A stretch of DNA of 64,000 nt, taken from the NCBI RefSeq assembly GCF_014905395.1, contig NZ_BNDT01000004.1:1-64000 (forward strand). Reading direction: 5' to 3'. Below the pieces are notes generated by a model, which was not told the DNA's origin, searched no databases, and saw only the letters and a program-made list of their open reading frames with translations. Positions 46,547 through 56,693 of this stretch are shown here, in pieces (within the stretch, counting starts at the first letter, position 1; the number at the start of each line of letters is the position of its first letter). The stretch comes from Lactococcus taiwanensis. Lineage in GTDB: Bacteria; Bacillota; Bacilli; Lactobacillales; Streptococcaceae. Made by a program: the position numbers and the translations under genes.

Positions 46547-47308
46547 TTAACCAAATTTACCTGAAATATAATCAGAAGTTTCTTGTTTTTCTGGATTAAG
46601 GAAGATGCTCTTGGTATCATTATATTCCACCAAATTTCCGTCTAGCATAAAGGCCGTACGATCAGAAATCCGTGAGGCTTGTTGCATACTGTGCGTCACT
46701 ATGGCGATGGTATAGTCTTCTTTTAACTCTAACATCGTTTCCTCTACACGAGCAGCTGAGATCGGGTCTAAGGCCGATGTCGGCTCGTCCATCAGGATAA
46801 TTTCAGGATTGACGGCAAGGACACGTGCGATACAAACTCTTTGTTGCTGACCACCTGATAAGCCTAGTGCTGAACTGTGCAAAATATCTTTGACCTCATC
46901 CCAGATGTTTGCCGCTTTGAGTGAATTTTCTACCACTTCATCAAGCAAGGCTTTATCTTTGACGCCTTTTAATCTTAGGCCATATACGACATTTTCATAG
47001 ATTGAAAAGGGGAAGGGATTGGGTTGTTGGAACACCATTCCAATTTCTTTACGTAAATCAACCGTATCGATTTTCGGACTATAGATATTTTTCCCTTTAT
47101 AATCAATCGCACCTGTGATCGTCACTGTTGGGATCAAATCATTCATTCGGTTAATTGAACGTAAAAGTGTAGATTTCCCACAGCCGGATGGACCAATCAG
47201 TGCGGTGATTTCATTTTTATAAAATGTCATGTTAATGGTATTCAGCGCCTTTTTCTTACCATAATAGAGTGAAAGGTCACTGACTGTTAAAACTGCTTCT
47301 TTTTCCAT
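46547..47308 (-). CDS. pstB: Phosphate ABC transporter ATPase PstB (copy 1)
   Basis: 253 residues. Walker A is GPSGCGKST (about 38–46), Q-loop [17 protein letters not shown], signature [16 protein letters not shown], Walker [13 protein letters not shown] and H-switch [10 protein letters not shown]. The PNPFP segment is diagnostic of PstB. It powers phosphate import with PstA/PstC. A second PstB is encoded directly upstream, an arrangement common in streptococci and lactococci. Confidence 0.94.
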   Translation of the reverse strand: MEKEAVLTVSDLSLYYGKKKALNTINMTFYKNEITALIGPSGCGKSTLLRSINRMNDLIPTVTITGAIDYKGKNIYSPKIDTVDLRKEIGMVFQQPNPFPFSIYENVVYGLRLKGVKDKALLDEVVENSLKAANIWDEVKDILHSSALGLSGGQQQRVCIARVLAVNPEIILMDEPTSALDPISAARVEETMLELKEDYTIAIVTHSMQQASRISDRTAFMLDGNLVEYNDTKSIFLNPEKQETSDYISGKFG

Positions 47309-47326
47309 ATTTTCCCTTTTTATCAG

Positions 47327-47348
47327 TTACTGACCAACTGGTCAGTCA
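47327..47348. repeat. TACTGAC palindrome between the two pstB genes
   Basis: TTACTGAC-N6-GTCAGT with centre CAACTG; right outer arm differs by two bases; no T run follows. Confidence 0.72.
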
Positions 47349-47415
47349 TCTTCTTTTCTTATGTCAGCGGGCTTTAGGGCAAAACCCTTAGCACGGGCAA
47401 AGTCGAACTTTAGTT

Positions 47416-48225
47416 CTAGCCAAAATGCCCTGACACATAGTCTTCAGTTGATTTTAGGCTAGGTTGTGTAAAGATTGTACTTGTCTTATCATATTCAATC
47501 AAATCACCAGAGTAGAAAAAGGCGGTGTTATCAGAGGCACGTGAAGCCTGTGCCATATTGTGAGTGACGATGATAATCGTATAATTCTTTTTCAATTCCA
47601 TCATTGTTTCTTCAATCTGCATTGTTGAAATCGGATCAAGAGCTGATGCGGGTTCATCCATCAAGATGATTTCTGGTTTTACAGATAGAGCACGAGCGAT
47701 ACAAAGCCGTTGTGCTTGTCCTCCAGACATTGCCAGCGCAGATTTATTAAGATTGTCTTTCACTTGGTCCCACAAAGCAGCCTGCTTCAAAGAAGTTTCG
47801 ACAATTTCATCTAATTTCTTCTTATCCTTAACTCCTTCACGACGATGGATAAAAGCGATGTTTTCATAGATAGATTTTGGGAAGGGATTAGGTCGTTGAA
47901 AAACCATTCCGATTTGCTTACGGACTTCAAATACGTTTACTTTAGCGTCATTAATATTGACCCCTTCATAATTAATTTCACCTGTCACACGTGCACCATC
48001 AATTGTATCATTCATCCGATTGAGCGCACGCAAATAGGTAGATTTACCAGATCCCGAAGGTCCAATCAATGCCGTAATTTCATTTTTTGGAAAAGCCATG
48101 GTAACCCCATGGATTGCTTCTTTTGTGCCATTATAGAATACGCGTAAATCAGTGGTAGATAATGCAATTTCTTCTTGCTCAGGCACCATTATTTTGCGCT
48201 GAGTCCAGTCATAAGTTGTTGCCAT
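47416..48225 (-). CDS. pstB: Phosphate ABC transporter ATPase PstB (copy 2)
   Basis: About 269 residues from the ATG at 48225 (AAAGGA upstream; 19 further codons are unsupported). Walker [11 protein letters not shown]-loop [17 protein letters not shown], signature [16 protein letters not shown], Walker [13 protein letters not shown]. Its signature differs from copy 1 (MSGGQAQ against LSGGQQQ), so the two are not recent duplicates. An N-terminal extension of about 25 residues is extra. The two ATPases may form a heterodimer or serve different conditions (inference). Confidence 0.93.
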   Translation of the reverse strand: MATTYDWTQRKIMVPEQEEIALSTTDLRVFYNGTKEAIHGVTMAFPKNEITALIGPSGSGKSTYLRALNRMNDTIDGARVTGEINYEGVNINDAKVNVFEVRKQIGMVFQRPNPFPKSIYENIAFIHRREGVKDKKKLDEIVETSLKQAALWDQVKDNLNKSALAMSGGQAQRLCIARALSVKPEIILMDEPASALDPISTMQIEETMMELKKNYTIIIVTHNMAQASRASDNTAFFYSGDLIEYDKTSTIFTQPSLKSTEDYVSGHFG

Positions 48226-48250
48226 AATATTCCTTTTAACTAAAAGTTCA

Positions 48251-48288
48251 GCGGTTTTTCTTATCACTTTTATAAGTGACAAAGCCGC
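48251..48288 (-). promoter_or_regulatory. Intercistronic hairpin between pstA and pstB copy 2
   Basis: GCGG … CCGC outer stem with inner ATCACTT/AAGTGAC pairing and a 4-nt loop, filling the 80-bp gap. It may stabilise or partially terminate the operon mRNA. Confidence 0.45.
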
Positions 48289-48306
48289 CTATTCTATTTA
48301 CCGTCA

Positions 48307-49194
48307 TTAATTTGATGAGGTTAATTTCTTGTGGATTCGATTACCAAGGAAACGTGCGCCTAAGTTGAAAAGTAAGACAAAGATAATCAATACCGCAGAT
48401 GCACCTGCAGAGATTTGCTGAGCAGTCGCAATCGTTCCCTCTGTGTTCAAAGCCCAGATATGTACAGCCAAGGTTTCCGCTGGTCTAAAAAGTGAGAGAG
48501 GAGAGGTTAAACTCATTGGATTCCAGTTGGCCCAATTGATTGGAAGGTTCGTCTGACCCGCAGTATAGATTAACGCAGCGGCTTCACCAAATACCCGTCC
48601 AGAAGATAAGATTACTCCTGTAATAATCCCTGGTACAGCGGCCGGTAAGATAACTTGAGTAGCCGTTTCCCAGCGGGACATTCCAAGCGCCAAGCCACCT
48701 TCGCGTTGAGACGTTGGAATTGCGCGTAATGACTCTTCCACATTACGTGTCATCAAAGGAAGATTAAAGACCGTCAAGGCCAAAGCTCCAGACAGAACGG
48801 AAAAGCCAAGGTCAAATTGGAGTACAAAGATTAACATCCCAAAAAGCCCTACCACGATAGAAGGTAAAGACGAAAGCACTTCAATCGCAGAACGCACCAC
48901 ACCAGTCAACCAGTGTTTTTGATTGGCGTATTCAGAAAGATAAATACCAGCACCCAGTGACAAAGGAATGGAAATAATTAGTGTCACAATCAAAAGATAG
49001 ACCGAATTGAAAAGCTGTACAGCAATCCCTCCCCCTGTTAAAGGATTAGAAGCTGTCGTGATAAATTTCCATGAAATATGAGGAATCCCTTTAGCTAAGA
49101 TATAAATCAGCAAAAAGGCTAGAATAGCAACGATAATGCCAGAAAGGACGTAGAGCACGCCAGTGGCAATCTTGTCAGAGCGTTTAGCGTTCAT
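48307..49194 (-). CDS. pstA: Phosphate ABC transporter permease PstA
   Basis: 295 residues with six membrane helices and a PstA-type EAA loop (REGGLALGMSRWETATQVILPAAVPGIITG, about residues 185–215). It begins MNAKRSDKIATGVLYVLSG. It forms the phosphate channel with PstC. The ATG overlaps the pstC stop codon (TAATG), indicating coupled translation. Confidence 0.93.
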   Translation of the reverse strand: MNAKRSDKIATGVLYVLSGIIVAILAFLLIYILAKGIPHISWKFITTASNPLTGGGIAVQLFNSVYLLIVTLIISIPLSLGAGIYLSEYANQKHWLTGVVRSAIEVLSSLPSIVVGLFGMLIFVLQFDLGFSVLSGALALTVFNLPLMTRNVEESLRAIPTSQREGGLALGMSRWETATQVILPAAVPGIITGVILSSGRVFGEAAALIYTAGQTNLPINWANWNPMSLTSPLSLFRPAETLAVHIWALNTEGTIATAQQISAGASAVLIIFVLLFNLGARFLGNRIHKKLTSSN

Positions 49195-50117
49195 TATTTC
49201 AGACTTCCTTTCTTAGCAATTGCACGCATTGCGAGGTTAAAGATAAGCGACATGATCAAGAGCAACAAGGCTAATGACCATAGGGCATTAAGTTGGATAC
49301 CAGGTGTTGCATTTGGAATACCTGAAGTCAAGATTGAAGTCAACGTTGACGCTGGGGAAATCAAGTCCTTAGGCATGGTCACCGCATTACCAACCACCAT
49401 CTGAATCGCTAAAGCTTCACCAAAAGCTCGAGCCATCCCAAAGATAACGGCCGTCAAGATACCAGGGGCGGCAGCACGTAAAAGCACTCGCCAAATTGTT
49501 TGCCAGCGCGTTGCTCCAAGCCCAAGAGAAGCTTCTTTGTAGTAACCCGGCACAGATTTAAGCGCATCAACAGTCATTGAAGTGACTGTTGGTAAGATCA
49601 TAACAAAGAGAACAAAAACACCAGAAAGGAGTCCTAAACCAGTCCCCCCAAAGATACCACGGATAAAAGGAACGACCACCGTTAAACCAATAAATCCATA
49701 GACTACTGATGGAATCCCAACCAAAAGTTCAATAACAGGCTGCAAGATTTTCTTTCCGTATTTCGGTGAAATCTCTGTCATATAGATCCCCGCACCAATA
49801 GCAAATGGTGTCGCAACAAGCGCTGCAAGAATCGTTACAATCAGCGAACCTGTAAACATTGGCAGCGCACCTACAGCTGGCTTACCATCGGGACCAAGAT
49901 TTCCTGGTGACCAATCTGTACCAAAAAGGAAGCGCAATGGATTAACCCCATCTGAATAAAAAGTGGACAAACCTTTTTGAGCCACAAATACTAAGATAGC
50001 GCCAACTACAAAAACGATGAGAGCGATACACAAGAATGTCAAACTCTTACCAAATTTTTCGAGTTTAGAATTTTTATTGCTTGAGAGCAATTTTTCTTTG
50101 ATTTTTGAATTTTCCAT
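49194..50117 (-). CDS. pstC: Phosphate ABC transporter permease PstC
   Basis: 307 residues, six helices, with the PstC EAA loop (YKEASLGLGATRWQTIWRVLLRAAAPGILTA, about 197–227) and FGMARAFGEALAIQMVVGN. N-terminal cytoplasmic stretch KEKLLSSNKNSKLEKFGKSL precedes helix 1. It lies downstream of pstS copy 1, separated by about 146 bp that hold a TACTGAC palindrome. Confidence 0.93.
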   Translation of the reverse strand: MENSKIKEKLLSSNKNSKLEKFGKSLTFLCIALIVFVVGAILVFVAQKGLSTFYSDGVNPLRFLFGTDWSPGNLGPDGKPAVGALPMFTGSLIVTILAALVATPFAIGAGIYMTEISPKYGKKILQPVIELLVGIPSVVYGFIGLTVVVPFIRGIFGGTGLGLLSGVFVLFVMILPTVTSMTVDALKSVPGYYKEASLGLGATRWQTIWRVLLRAAAPGILTAVIFGMARAFGEALAIQMVVGNAVTMPKDLISPASTLTSILTSGIPNATPGIQLNALWSLALLLLIMSLIFNLAMRAIAKKGSLK

Positions 50118-50238
50118 AGGGACCTAACTATATTTATTCATTTTGCATTTTGCTTGACAAATGCCGTTTTTTTATTTTGAAAAAAAGGCAATCGGACACA
50201 AATTAAAGCTGACTTGCGCCAGTTTTAACTGTACGAAC

Positions 50239-50260
50239 TTACTGACAGCTTGGTCAGTAA
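50239..50260. repeat. TACTGAC palindrome between pstS copy 1 and pstC
   Basis: Perfect arms with centre AGCTTG, directly after the pstS stop. Without a strong T run it may attenuate so that pstS is made in excess over pstCAB (inference). Confidence 0.8.
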
Positions 50261-50263
50261 AGT

Positions 50264-51115
50264 TTACTTAATTTTAGTAACATTTCCATCAGCGTCTCGA
50301 TCAACTTTCATTTCAGACACGCGAATATAACCTAACTCTTCAAGCGTTTTTTTATCATTTTGAACATACTCAATGAATTTATTTTCAATCGTATTGTCCT
50401 TTGATTTATTGGTGTACATGTGCTCGTAAGACCAAATCTTCCAAGCATTTGTTTTAACATTATCGTAAGTAGGTTTAACCCCATCAACCGTGACTGCTTT
50501 TACTCCAGGTTTTTCAGTATAACTGAAAGCAACATACGAGATGGCACCGGGCGTTTGTCCAACCAATTGCACAACAGAACCAGAGGCATCTTGTGTAGGA
50601 CCATTTACTTCTGTCGCTCCATTCAAACCATACTTGTCAAAGTTAACTCGTGTACCCGATCCAGCAGCACGTCCAATGACCGTAATTTTTTGGTCTTGTC
50701 CACCTACTTCTTTCCAGTTGGTAATTTTGCCACTGAAAATATCAATCATTTGCTCTTGAGTCAAATTTGAAACTTTAATATTTTTGTTAATAATCGGAGC
50801 AAAGCCAATTACAGCAACTTTGTGATCAATAATTTTATCTGCATCAATCCCTGATTTTTCTTCAGCAAAGATGTCAGAGTTCCCAATTTGAAAAGAACCT
50901 GCCACAACTTGAGCTAATCCAACACCGGATCCTCCGCCTTGCACCATAATAATGTCATCAGGATTTTGTTTCATATAGGCCATCGAGGCATGCTCAACCA
51001 TCGGCTGAAGTGCGGTAGAACCTCCCGCCGTCACTTGTTTGTTTCCAGCACCACAGGCGGTCAAAACAAACAAGCCCAAACTTGCCATCAAAGCGATAAA
51101 AATTTTCTTCTTCAT
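50264..51115 (-). CDS. pstS: Phosphate-binding lipoprotein PstS (copy 1)
   Basis: 283 residues. The lipoprotein signal has lipobox LTACG (Cys21). The mature part carries the PstS phosphate-binding segments GGSTALQPMVEHA, GGGSGVGLAQV and GRAAGSGTRVNFDKY. It captures phosphate at the cell surface for PstCAB. A -10 TATAAT with extended TGG ends 6 nt before the ATG, so the mRNA may lack a leader; Pho-type repeats lie further upstream. Confidence 0.93.
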   Translation of the reverse strand: MKKKIFIALMASLGLFVLTACGAGNKQVTAGGSTALQPMVEHASMAYMKQNPDDIIMVQGGGSGVGLAQVVAGSFQIGNSDIFAEEKSGIDADKIIDHKVAVIGFAPIINKNIKVSNLTQEQMIDIFSGKITNWKEVGGQDQKITVIGRAAGSGTRVNFDKYGLNGATEVNGPTQDASGSVVQLVGQTPGAISYVAFSYTEKPGVKAVTVDGVKPTYDNVKTNAWKIWSYEHMYTNKSKDNTIENKFIEYVQNDKKTLEELGYIRVSEMKVDRDADGNVTKIK

Positions 51116-51121
51116 GCCTTA

Positions 51122-51198
51122 ATTATACCATAATGAAGGGACAATTTAAGAAAAATCACAGGTTTTCTATGTAAATGTTTTGTAAATAACAGCGTAAA
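51122..51198 (-). promoter_or_regulatory. pstS copy 1 promoter with three Pho-type repeats
   Basis: Minus-strand TGG-TATAAT (TATAAT at 51122–51127). GTAAA (TTTAC on the minus strand) occurs at 51171, 51182 and 51194, at 11- and 12-bp steps, as in PhoP-binding tandem repeats. Confidence 0.6.
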
Positions 51199-51226
51199 AT
51201 GCTCAACTTCACAAGAGGTTGAGCAT
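51199..51226. terminator. Strong hairpin in the pstS–pstS gap
   Basis: ATGCTCAAC and GTTGAGCAT form a 9-bp perfect stem with a 10-nt loop. It has no clear T run, so termination of pstS copy 2 transcription is only possible. Confidence 0.4.
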
Positions 51227-51311
51227 CATCAGCCGACTTCGATGAGGGAAATCATGAAATCTAAATTTTGTAAGTTTTTTACAGCACCTTTTTATCAGTT
51301 TTCCTGTTGCC

Positions 51312-51333
51312 TTACTGACAGGCTGGTCAGCTG
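51312..51333. repeat. TACTGAC palindrome in the pstS–pstS gap
   Basis: TTACTGAC-N6-GTCAG with centre AGGCTG; right outer arm lost. A further degenerate copy lies at about 51372–51393. The rest of 51227–51515 shows no gene. Confidence 0.65.
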
Positions 51334-51515
51334 TACTGGTGGCTCTTTTTTTGAAATTTTCTTATCTTAAATAACTTATCAAGCGGTCAGTACTAAAAAA
51401 ATTAATTTATGAAGAAGAATTTTAATATCACTTCCGTTGAACAAAGTAAGAACCGTCAGCACAACCGACCACTTGGTTGGCTGCAGCTATAAAGTAACAA
51501 CGCCTACATTTCTTT

Positions 51516-52403
51516 TTATTTTTGGGTAATGTTCCCCTCTGCATCGCGCTCTACTTTCATATCACTGATGGGGATGTAACCTAATTTTTTGATGTCTTTT
51601 TCATTATTGGCTACATATTTGATGAAAGCTTTATCAGCGGCTGTTTCCCTTTTACTGTTAGTGTACATATGCTCATAAGACCAAACTTTGTAATCGTTGG
51701 TTACGACATTTTTTTCTGTGGGTGCCACGCCATCAATCGAAACGGATTTGATTTCTTTGCTCGTCTCAACGTAGGAGAGTGCGACATAAGAGATGGCACC
51801 AGGAGTTTGTCCAACCATTTGTACAACAGATCCGGAAGCATCTTGTGTAGGACCTTTAACTTCTGTCGCTCCACCTAGTGCAAATTGATCAAAGTTAACC
51901 CGTGTACCAGAGCCTTCTGTACGACCGATGACGGTAATTTTTTGATCTGACCCGCCCACTTCTTTCCAGTTTGTTACTTTACCTGTAAAGACGTCTTGCA
52001 GTTGTTGAGAGGTCAAATTTTTCACATCTAATTTCGCATTTACTATTGGTGCAAAGCCGACAACAGCGACTTTATGATCGGTGATCGCCGAGGCATCAAT
52101 CCCTGATTTTTCTTCTGCGAAAATATCAGAGTTCCCAATTTGGAAGGAACCTGCCGCAACTTGCGTCAACCCTACACCTGAACCACCGCCCTGGACAGTG
52201 ACTTGTACGCTAGGATTTTTTGCCATAAACTCTGTAGAAGATTGTTGTGCTAAAGGTTGTAGCGCTGTCGAGCCTCCGGCAATGATTTTACCTGACAAGT
52301 TCTTGCTTGACGAAGAACTTGATGAAGCATCGTTTGAGCCGCAAGCCGCAAGTGTCAAGAGTGCTCCAGCAGCGATCATACCAACAAGAAATTTCTTTTT
52401 CAT
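51516..52403 (-). CDS. pstS: Phosphate-binding lipoprotein PstS (copy 2)
   Basis: 295 residues from the ATG at 52403 (GGAG nine bases upstream; 14 further codons unsupported). Lipobox LAACG, a Ser-rich linker, then GGSTALQPLAQQSS, GGGSGVGLTQV and GRTEGSGTRVNFDQF. It is clearly paralogous to copy 1, with long identical stretches (FQIGNSDIFAEEKSGIDA). It has its own promoter with four Pho-type repeats, so the two may differ in induction strength or affinity (inference). Confidence 0.93.
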   Translation of the reverse strand: MKKKFLVGMIAAGALLTLAACGSNDASSSSSSSKNLSGKIIAGGSTALQPLAQQSSTEFMAKNPSVQVTVQGGGSGVGLTQVAAGSFQIGNSDIFAEEKSGIDASAITDHKVAVVGFAPIVNAKLDVKNLTSQQLQDVFTGKVTNWKEVGGSDQKITVIGRTEGSGTRVNFDQFALGGATEVKGPTQDASGSVVQMVGQTPGAISYVALSYVETSKEIKSVSIDGVAPTEKNVVTNDYKVWSYEHMYTNSKRETAADKAFIKYVANNEKDIKKLGYIPISDMKVERDAEGNITQK

Positions 52404-52461
52404 AAAAGAGGTCTCCAATAATTTTTCTATTGATTTGTTAAGCACTTTTGCTTACAAAACT

Positions 52462-52527
52462 ATTTTATCACTGAAAACCTTTCTTGCTTGTAAACACTTC
52501 GTAAATACTAAGTAAACGCTATGTAAA
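52462..52527 (-). promoter_or_regulatory. pstS copy 2 promoter with four tandem Pho-type repeats
   Basis: Minus-strand -10 TAAAAT (52462–52467), poor -35, and immediately upstream GTAAA at 52490, 52501, 52512 and 52523: four TTTAC-N6 units at exactly 11-bp steps. This is the pattern bound by PhoP-type activators. Confidence 0.75.
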
Positions 52528-52573
52528 TTCTATAATATTTGCTGTTTTGTTCACTTCAGGACAATAATAAAAG

Positions 52574-52595
52574 TTACTGACCCACTGGTCAGTAA
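52574..52595. repeat. TACTGAC palindrome as smpB terminator
   Basis: Perfect arms, centre CCACTG, extended by flanking AAAAG/CTTTTT, directly after smpB. Confidence 0.86.
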
Positions 52596-52599
52596 CTTT

Positions 52600-53067
52600 T
52601 TAACGATTATAGGCCTTTAATTGGCGTGCAATATCTCGATTTTGTTCTTTACGTTTAAGACTTTCTCGTTTATCATAGTCTTTTTTACCCCGCGCTAGCC
52701 CCATCAAAACTTTGGCAAAGCCGTTTTTAAGATAAACTTTTAAAGGAATTAAAGTTACACCAGAACCTGAAAGTTCTTTTTCAATCTTATTGATTTCAGC
52801 TTTTTTTAATAATAATTTACGTGTACGCAGCTCATCAACATTAAAGATATTTCCCTGTTCAAAAGGAGAAATATGGACATTTGAAAGCCAAACTTCTCCA
52901 TTTCTCACCCGTGCAAAGCCGTCTTTAAGCTGAATTTTTGCCTGACGAACCGACTTGATTTCCGTCCCCGTAAGCACCATCCCCGCTTCAAAAGTTTCAT
53001 AAATTTCATAATCATGCCGCGCTTTTTTATTTTGAGCTAACGGCTTATCTACTGTATTTTTTACCAT
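52600..53067 (-). CDS. smpB: SsrA-binding protein SmpB
   Basis: 155 residues. The beta-barrel shows [30 protein letters not shown] and [15 protein letters not shown], with the basic C-terminal tail [20 protein letters not shown]. It binds tmRNA and works in rescue of stalled ribosomes. The ATG at 53067 is chosen because SmpB proteins start here and GGGAG lies upstream; the frame continues 17 codons further. Confidence 0.95.
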   Translation of the reverse strand: MVKNTVDKPLAQNKKARHDYEIYETFEAGMVLTGTEIKSVRQAKIQLKDGFARVRNGEVWLSNVHISPFEQGNIFNVDELRTRKLLLKKAEINKIEKELSGSGVTLIPLKVYLKNGFAKVLMGLARGKKDYDKRESLKRKEQNRDIARQLKAYNR

Positions 53068-53144
53068 ATCTATTATTCTCCCTGAATCTCTTAATTCTAT
53101 TTTACCACAAAGTCTCAAGCAATCAGAAGAAGATTAAGCTATTT

Positions 53145-53705
53145 TTAATTTGCTCTCTCCAAGAAACCCACTATTTTATCTGTTAAAAGAAGGTAGGCTG
53201 CTTCAGTGAAATGTAAACCATCAGCTCTTAACAATCCCTTTGTATTTTCATGATTAATCATCACTTGATAGAAATCAAGTAACTGAATTCCTTTCCAATT
53301 TGCTAAATCAAGCATTGCTTTCCTAAAGAGCTGTACCTCAGAAAGTCGACTATAATGCATCGGTGCATCATCATTATAAAACGGAGGAGTAACAAGCACC
53401 GTCTTTTGCTTTCCAAGCTCGCTGACGATTCTTAATAGGTTTTCCTGAAATTCCCAAGGTCTTATAAGATGATACGGCGAGGCATCATTTGCTCCAAAAA
53501 ATACAAAGTTTAAATCCGCCGCTTCTTCCACGACATACTTTAGACGTAGCAAAGCCCCATAAGTATCATCTCCATTCATTCCGTGAAGTACAACTTCAAC
53601 ACCTGATTTTTTCTTTTCAATTAATCTTGCTAAAATATTTGACGAACCCCCTTCATCCATTCCAAAACCATTGGTAATTGAATCTCCAAAAATTGTAATC
53701 TTCAT
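53145..53705 (-). CDS. SGNH/GDSL hydrolase
   Basis: 186 residues. Block I is FGDSITNG (nucleophile Ser at about residue 8), block III FFGANDASPYHL and block V DGLHF (Asp/His). No signal peptide is present, so it is a cytoplasmic esterase or lipase-like enzyme of unknown substrate. Starts at 53723 (TTG) and 53705 (ATG) are possible; AAAGAG is correctly spaced for the ATG, where the fold also begins. It lies 78 bp before smpB on the same strand. Confidence 0.83.
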   Translation of the reverse strand: MKITIFGDSITNGFGMDEGGSSNILARLIEKKKSGVEVVLHGMNGDDTYGALLRLKYVVEEAADLNFVFFGANDASPYHLIRPWEFQENLLRIVSELGKQKTVLVTPPFYNDDAPMHYSRLSEVQLFRKAMLDLANWKGIQLLDFYQVMINHENTKGLLRADGLHFTEAAYLLLTDKIVGFLERAN

Positions 53706-53773
53706 CTTAGGCATCTCTTTCAAGTATTTTCATCATTTTACCATAAATATTTATTGACTCATATCCAGAAAAT

Positions 53774-53808
53774 AAAAAAATATCGTAGAAAATCTACGAT
53801 ATTTATTT
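53774..53808 (-). terminator. alaS terminator
   Basis: AAATATCGTAGA pairs perfectly with TCTACGATATTT around a 3-nt loop, with a T-rich run on the minus strand. Confidence 0.85.
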
Positions 53809-53810
53809 TT

Positions 53811-56429
53811 TTAAGCTAATTTTTCAGCAACCGCGGCCAAAAGTTCAGGAATTCCTGCTGCTTTTGAACCACCAGCCATGGCCATATCTGGTTTTCCACC
53901 ACCACGACCATCAACAAAAGGTGCTAATTCTTTAACCAAATTACCTGCTTTTACATCTGATGACTTAGAAGCCACTAAAAGACTTACTTTTTCACCAATT
54001 TTAGCAACTAAAACAAGAACATCTGAAAGCTCTTTTTGTTTCCAAATATCTGCCAAATTACGCAAACCATTAGCGTCAGGAACAGTGACTTCACTGGCGA
54101 TAAAGTTGAGAGAACCAGCTGTTTGCACATTTTTGAAAATTTCATCTGATTGACTTGCTGCAAGTTTTCCAGCCAAAGCATCATTTTCTTTTTGAGCTGT
54201 TTTAAGCTCATCTTGTAAGCTCGTAACTTTTGCTAAAACTTGTGAAGTTTGCGGCGCTTTAACCATTGTTGCCACTTCATTCAAAGTATTTTCAGCATCT
54301 TTAAAGGCTTCATAAGCTTTTTGACCTGTCACAGCAATAATCCGGCGAACACCAGAACCAATTCCTTCTTCTTTAACAATCTTGAATAAACCAATTTCAG
54401 AAGTTGTTTGTGTATGTGTTCCACCACAAAGTTCGATAGAGTAGTCACCAATTTTTACAACGCGAACGTTTTTCCCATATTTCTCACCAAAGAGGGCCAT
54501 AGCACCCATTTCTTTGGCTGTAGTAATATCAGTTTCAACTATTTCAACTTTTAATGATTGCCAAATTACTTCATTAACTTGACGTTCAATCTCAGCCAAT
54601 TCTTCTTTAGTCACTTGTGCAAAGTGCGTAAAGTCAAAACGTAAGAATTCAACCTCATTAAGTGAACCGGCTTGTAGTGCATGATTCCCAACAATATTAT
54701 GCAAAGCAGCATGAAGTAAGTGAGTCGCTGTGTGATTTTTCACAACAGCAGCTCGGCGTTCTTGGTCAATCTCTAAAGTATAGCTTTCGCCAACTTGAAG
54801 TGGTGAAACTGTTTCAACGGAATGAAGATTTTGGCCATGAGGCGCATGTTGTACATCTAATACATTAGCCACAACTTGTCCCTCAGCATCTTTAATGACA
54901 CCATGGTCAGCCACTTGACCACCCATTTCAGCATAAAAAGGAGTCACATCAAAAACAAGTTGAGCTTTCCCAGAAACTTCATCAACAATTTCATCATCTT
55001 GTATAGCTACAAGTAATTTTCCTTGCGCAGTCTTATCTTCATAAAGGAATTCTGATTCTACTTCGATAGATGACAAGGTTTCATTTTGAGCACCCATTGA
55101 ACCCCCTTTGACAACAGCAGCACGTGCACGCTCTTGTTGAGCTTTCATGGCAACTTTGAATCCTTCATGGTCAATTTTGAATCCTTCATCTTCTGCCAAT
55201 TCTTCTGTCAATTCCACAGGGAAACCATAAGTATCGTAGAGGCGGAAAATATCTGCCCCGTCAAGTCTATCTTTTCCTTCAGCTTTAAGATTTACCAAAA
55301 GTTCATCAATCAATTTTTGACCCGCATCAATCGTGCGGTTGAACGTTTCTTCTTCACGATCAATGATTTGCATGATGAAATCTTGTTTTTCAAGCACTTC
55401 TGGATAATAGGATTGCATGATTTTCCCAACAGTCGGAACGAGTGAAGCCAAGAATTTCCCTTGAATTCCCAATTTTTTACCATGCATAACCGCGCGACGA
55501 AGTAAGCGACGTAAAACATAACCACGTCCTTCATTTCCTGGCAAAGCACCATCACCAATAGCAAACGAGAGTGAGCGAATATGGTCAGCAATCACTTTGA
55601 AACTCATATTTTCGCTGTCTGGACTATACGTTTTTCCAGATAGTTTTTCAATTTCACGAATGATTGGTAAGAATAAGTCTGTATCAAAGTTTGTTTTTCC
55701 GCCTTGAATAATGCAAACCATTCGTTCAAGTCCCATTCCCGTATCAATATTTTTTTGTGGCAATTCAGGGTATTCTGAACGCGGGATTGATGGATCAGCA
55801 TTAAATTGTGAAAGCACAATGTTCCAGATTTCAATATAACGGTCATTTTCAATATCTTCAGCCAACAATTTTAAGCCCACATGTTCTGGGTCATAAACTT
55901 CTCCACGGTCAAAGAAAATTTCTGTATCTGGACCAGAAGGACCAGCACCAATTTCCCAGAAGTTGTCTTCAATTGGCACAAGATGTGTTGGATCTACCCC
56001 AACTTCAACCCAACGATTATAAGTATCCTTATCAGCTGGGTAATAAGTGATGTAAAGTTTTTCTGCGGGGAATTCAAACCATTCAGAACTTGTCAATAAT
56101 TCCCAAGCAAAAGCAATCGCTTCTTTACGGAAATAATCACCAATTGAGAAGTTACCAAGCATTTCAAACATGGTATGGTGACGTGCTGTTTTACCGACAT
56201 TTTCAATATCGTTAGTTCGAATCGCTTTTTGAGCGTTGGTAATCCGTGGATTTTCTGGAACGACTGACCCGTCAAAATATTTTTTGAGTGTTGCTACCCC
56301 AGAGTTAATCCAAAGCAAAGTTGGATCATTGACAGGGACAAGACTTTGTGAAGGTTCAATGGCATGGCCTTTTGATTTAAAAAAGTCAAGAAACATTTGG
56401 CGAACTTCTGCGGATGTCATGGTTTTCAT
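53811..56429 (-). CDS. alaS: Alanyl-tRNA synthetase
   Basis: About 872 residues. The class II catalytic domain starts with [18 protein letters not shown] and contains [17 protein letters not shown] and the motif 2 region [16 protein letters not shown]. The editing domain has [12 protein letters not shown] and CGGTH zinc ligands, and the C-Ala domain ends with [16 protein letters not shown]. It charges tRNA-Ala and clears Ser/Gly errors. The ATG at 56429 has AAAGGAG; a 44-codon extension runs through the T-box leader and is not coding. Confidence 0.96.
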   Translation of the reverse strand: MKTMTSAEVRQMFLDFFKSKGHAIEPSQSLVPVNDPTLLWINSGVATLKKYFDGSVVPENPRITNAQKAIRTNDIENVGKTARHHTMFEMLGNFSIGDYFRKEAIAFAWELLTSSEWFEFPAEKLYITYYPADKDTYNRWVEVGVDPTHLVPIEDNFWEIGAGPSGPDTEIFFDRGEVYDPEHVGLKLLAEDIENDRYIEIWNIVLSQFNADPSIPRSEYPELPQKNIDTGMGLERMVCIIQGGKTNFDTDLFLPIIREIEKLSGKTYSPDSENMSFKVIADHIRSLSFAIGDGALPGNEGRGYVLRRLLRRAVMHGKKLGIQGKFLASLVPTVGKIMQSYYPEVLEKQDFIMQIIDREEETFNRTIDAGQKLIDELLVNLKAEGKDRLDGADIFRLYDTYGFPVELTEELAEDEGFKIDHEGFKVAMKAQQERARAAVVKGGSMGAQNETLSSIEVESEFLYEDKTAQGKLLVAIQDDEIVDEVSGKAQLVFDVTPFYAEMGGQVADHGVIKDAEGQVVANVLDVQHAPHGQNLHSVETVSPLQVGESYTLEIDQERRAAVVKNHTATHLLHAALHNIVGNHALQAGSLNEVEFLRFDFTHFAQVTKEELAEIERQVNEVIWQSLKVEIVETDITTAKEMGAMALFGEKYGKNVRVVKIGDYSIELCGGTHTQTTSEIGLFKIVKEEGIGSGVRRIIAVTGQKAYEAFKDAENTLNEVATMVKAPQTSQVLAKVTSLQDELKTAQKENDALAGKLAASQSDEIFKNVQTAGSLNFIASEVTVPDANGLRNLADIWKQKELSDVLVLVAKIGEKVSLLVASKSSDVKAGNLVKELAPFVDGRGGGKPDMAMAGGSKAAGIPELLAAVAEKLA

Positions 56430-56444
56430 TATTTTTCTCCTTTT

Positions 56445-56690
56445 ATGAAAGTTTAAAATTGAGGTTAAACTTTTCTCACAATCTTTGTTAATACATTCAC
56501 AATAAAACAATAAAATTCCACCGTAAACAAAGGGGCGTATACAGTTATACCGCGGTACCACCCTTATTCACGATAGAATTTCTATCATCTTAGTTCGGTT
56601 GTTAAAGCAGTTATCGCTGCTTTTAAGCACAACATTGACCTACCCATTTTCACCACTCTGAGCTCTCTTTAAAGTCAATTTTTATTCTCT
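56445..56690 (-). promoter_or_regulatory. alaS T-box leader
   Basis: On the minus strand AAGGGTGGTACCGCGG (complement of 56551–56566) is the canonical T-box core, preceded by a stem-I region rich in alternating pairs (about 56570–56690). It fills the prsA–alaS gap and should raise alaS expression when tRNA-Ala is uncharged. Confidence 0.9.
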
Positions 56691-56693
56691 AAA

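Noticed and set aside
56430-56561. A 44-codon N-terminal extension of AlaS.
   Set aside because: It overlaps the T-box leader and does not resemble any AlaS N-terminus; AAAGGAG lies before the ATG at 56429.
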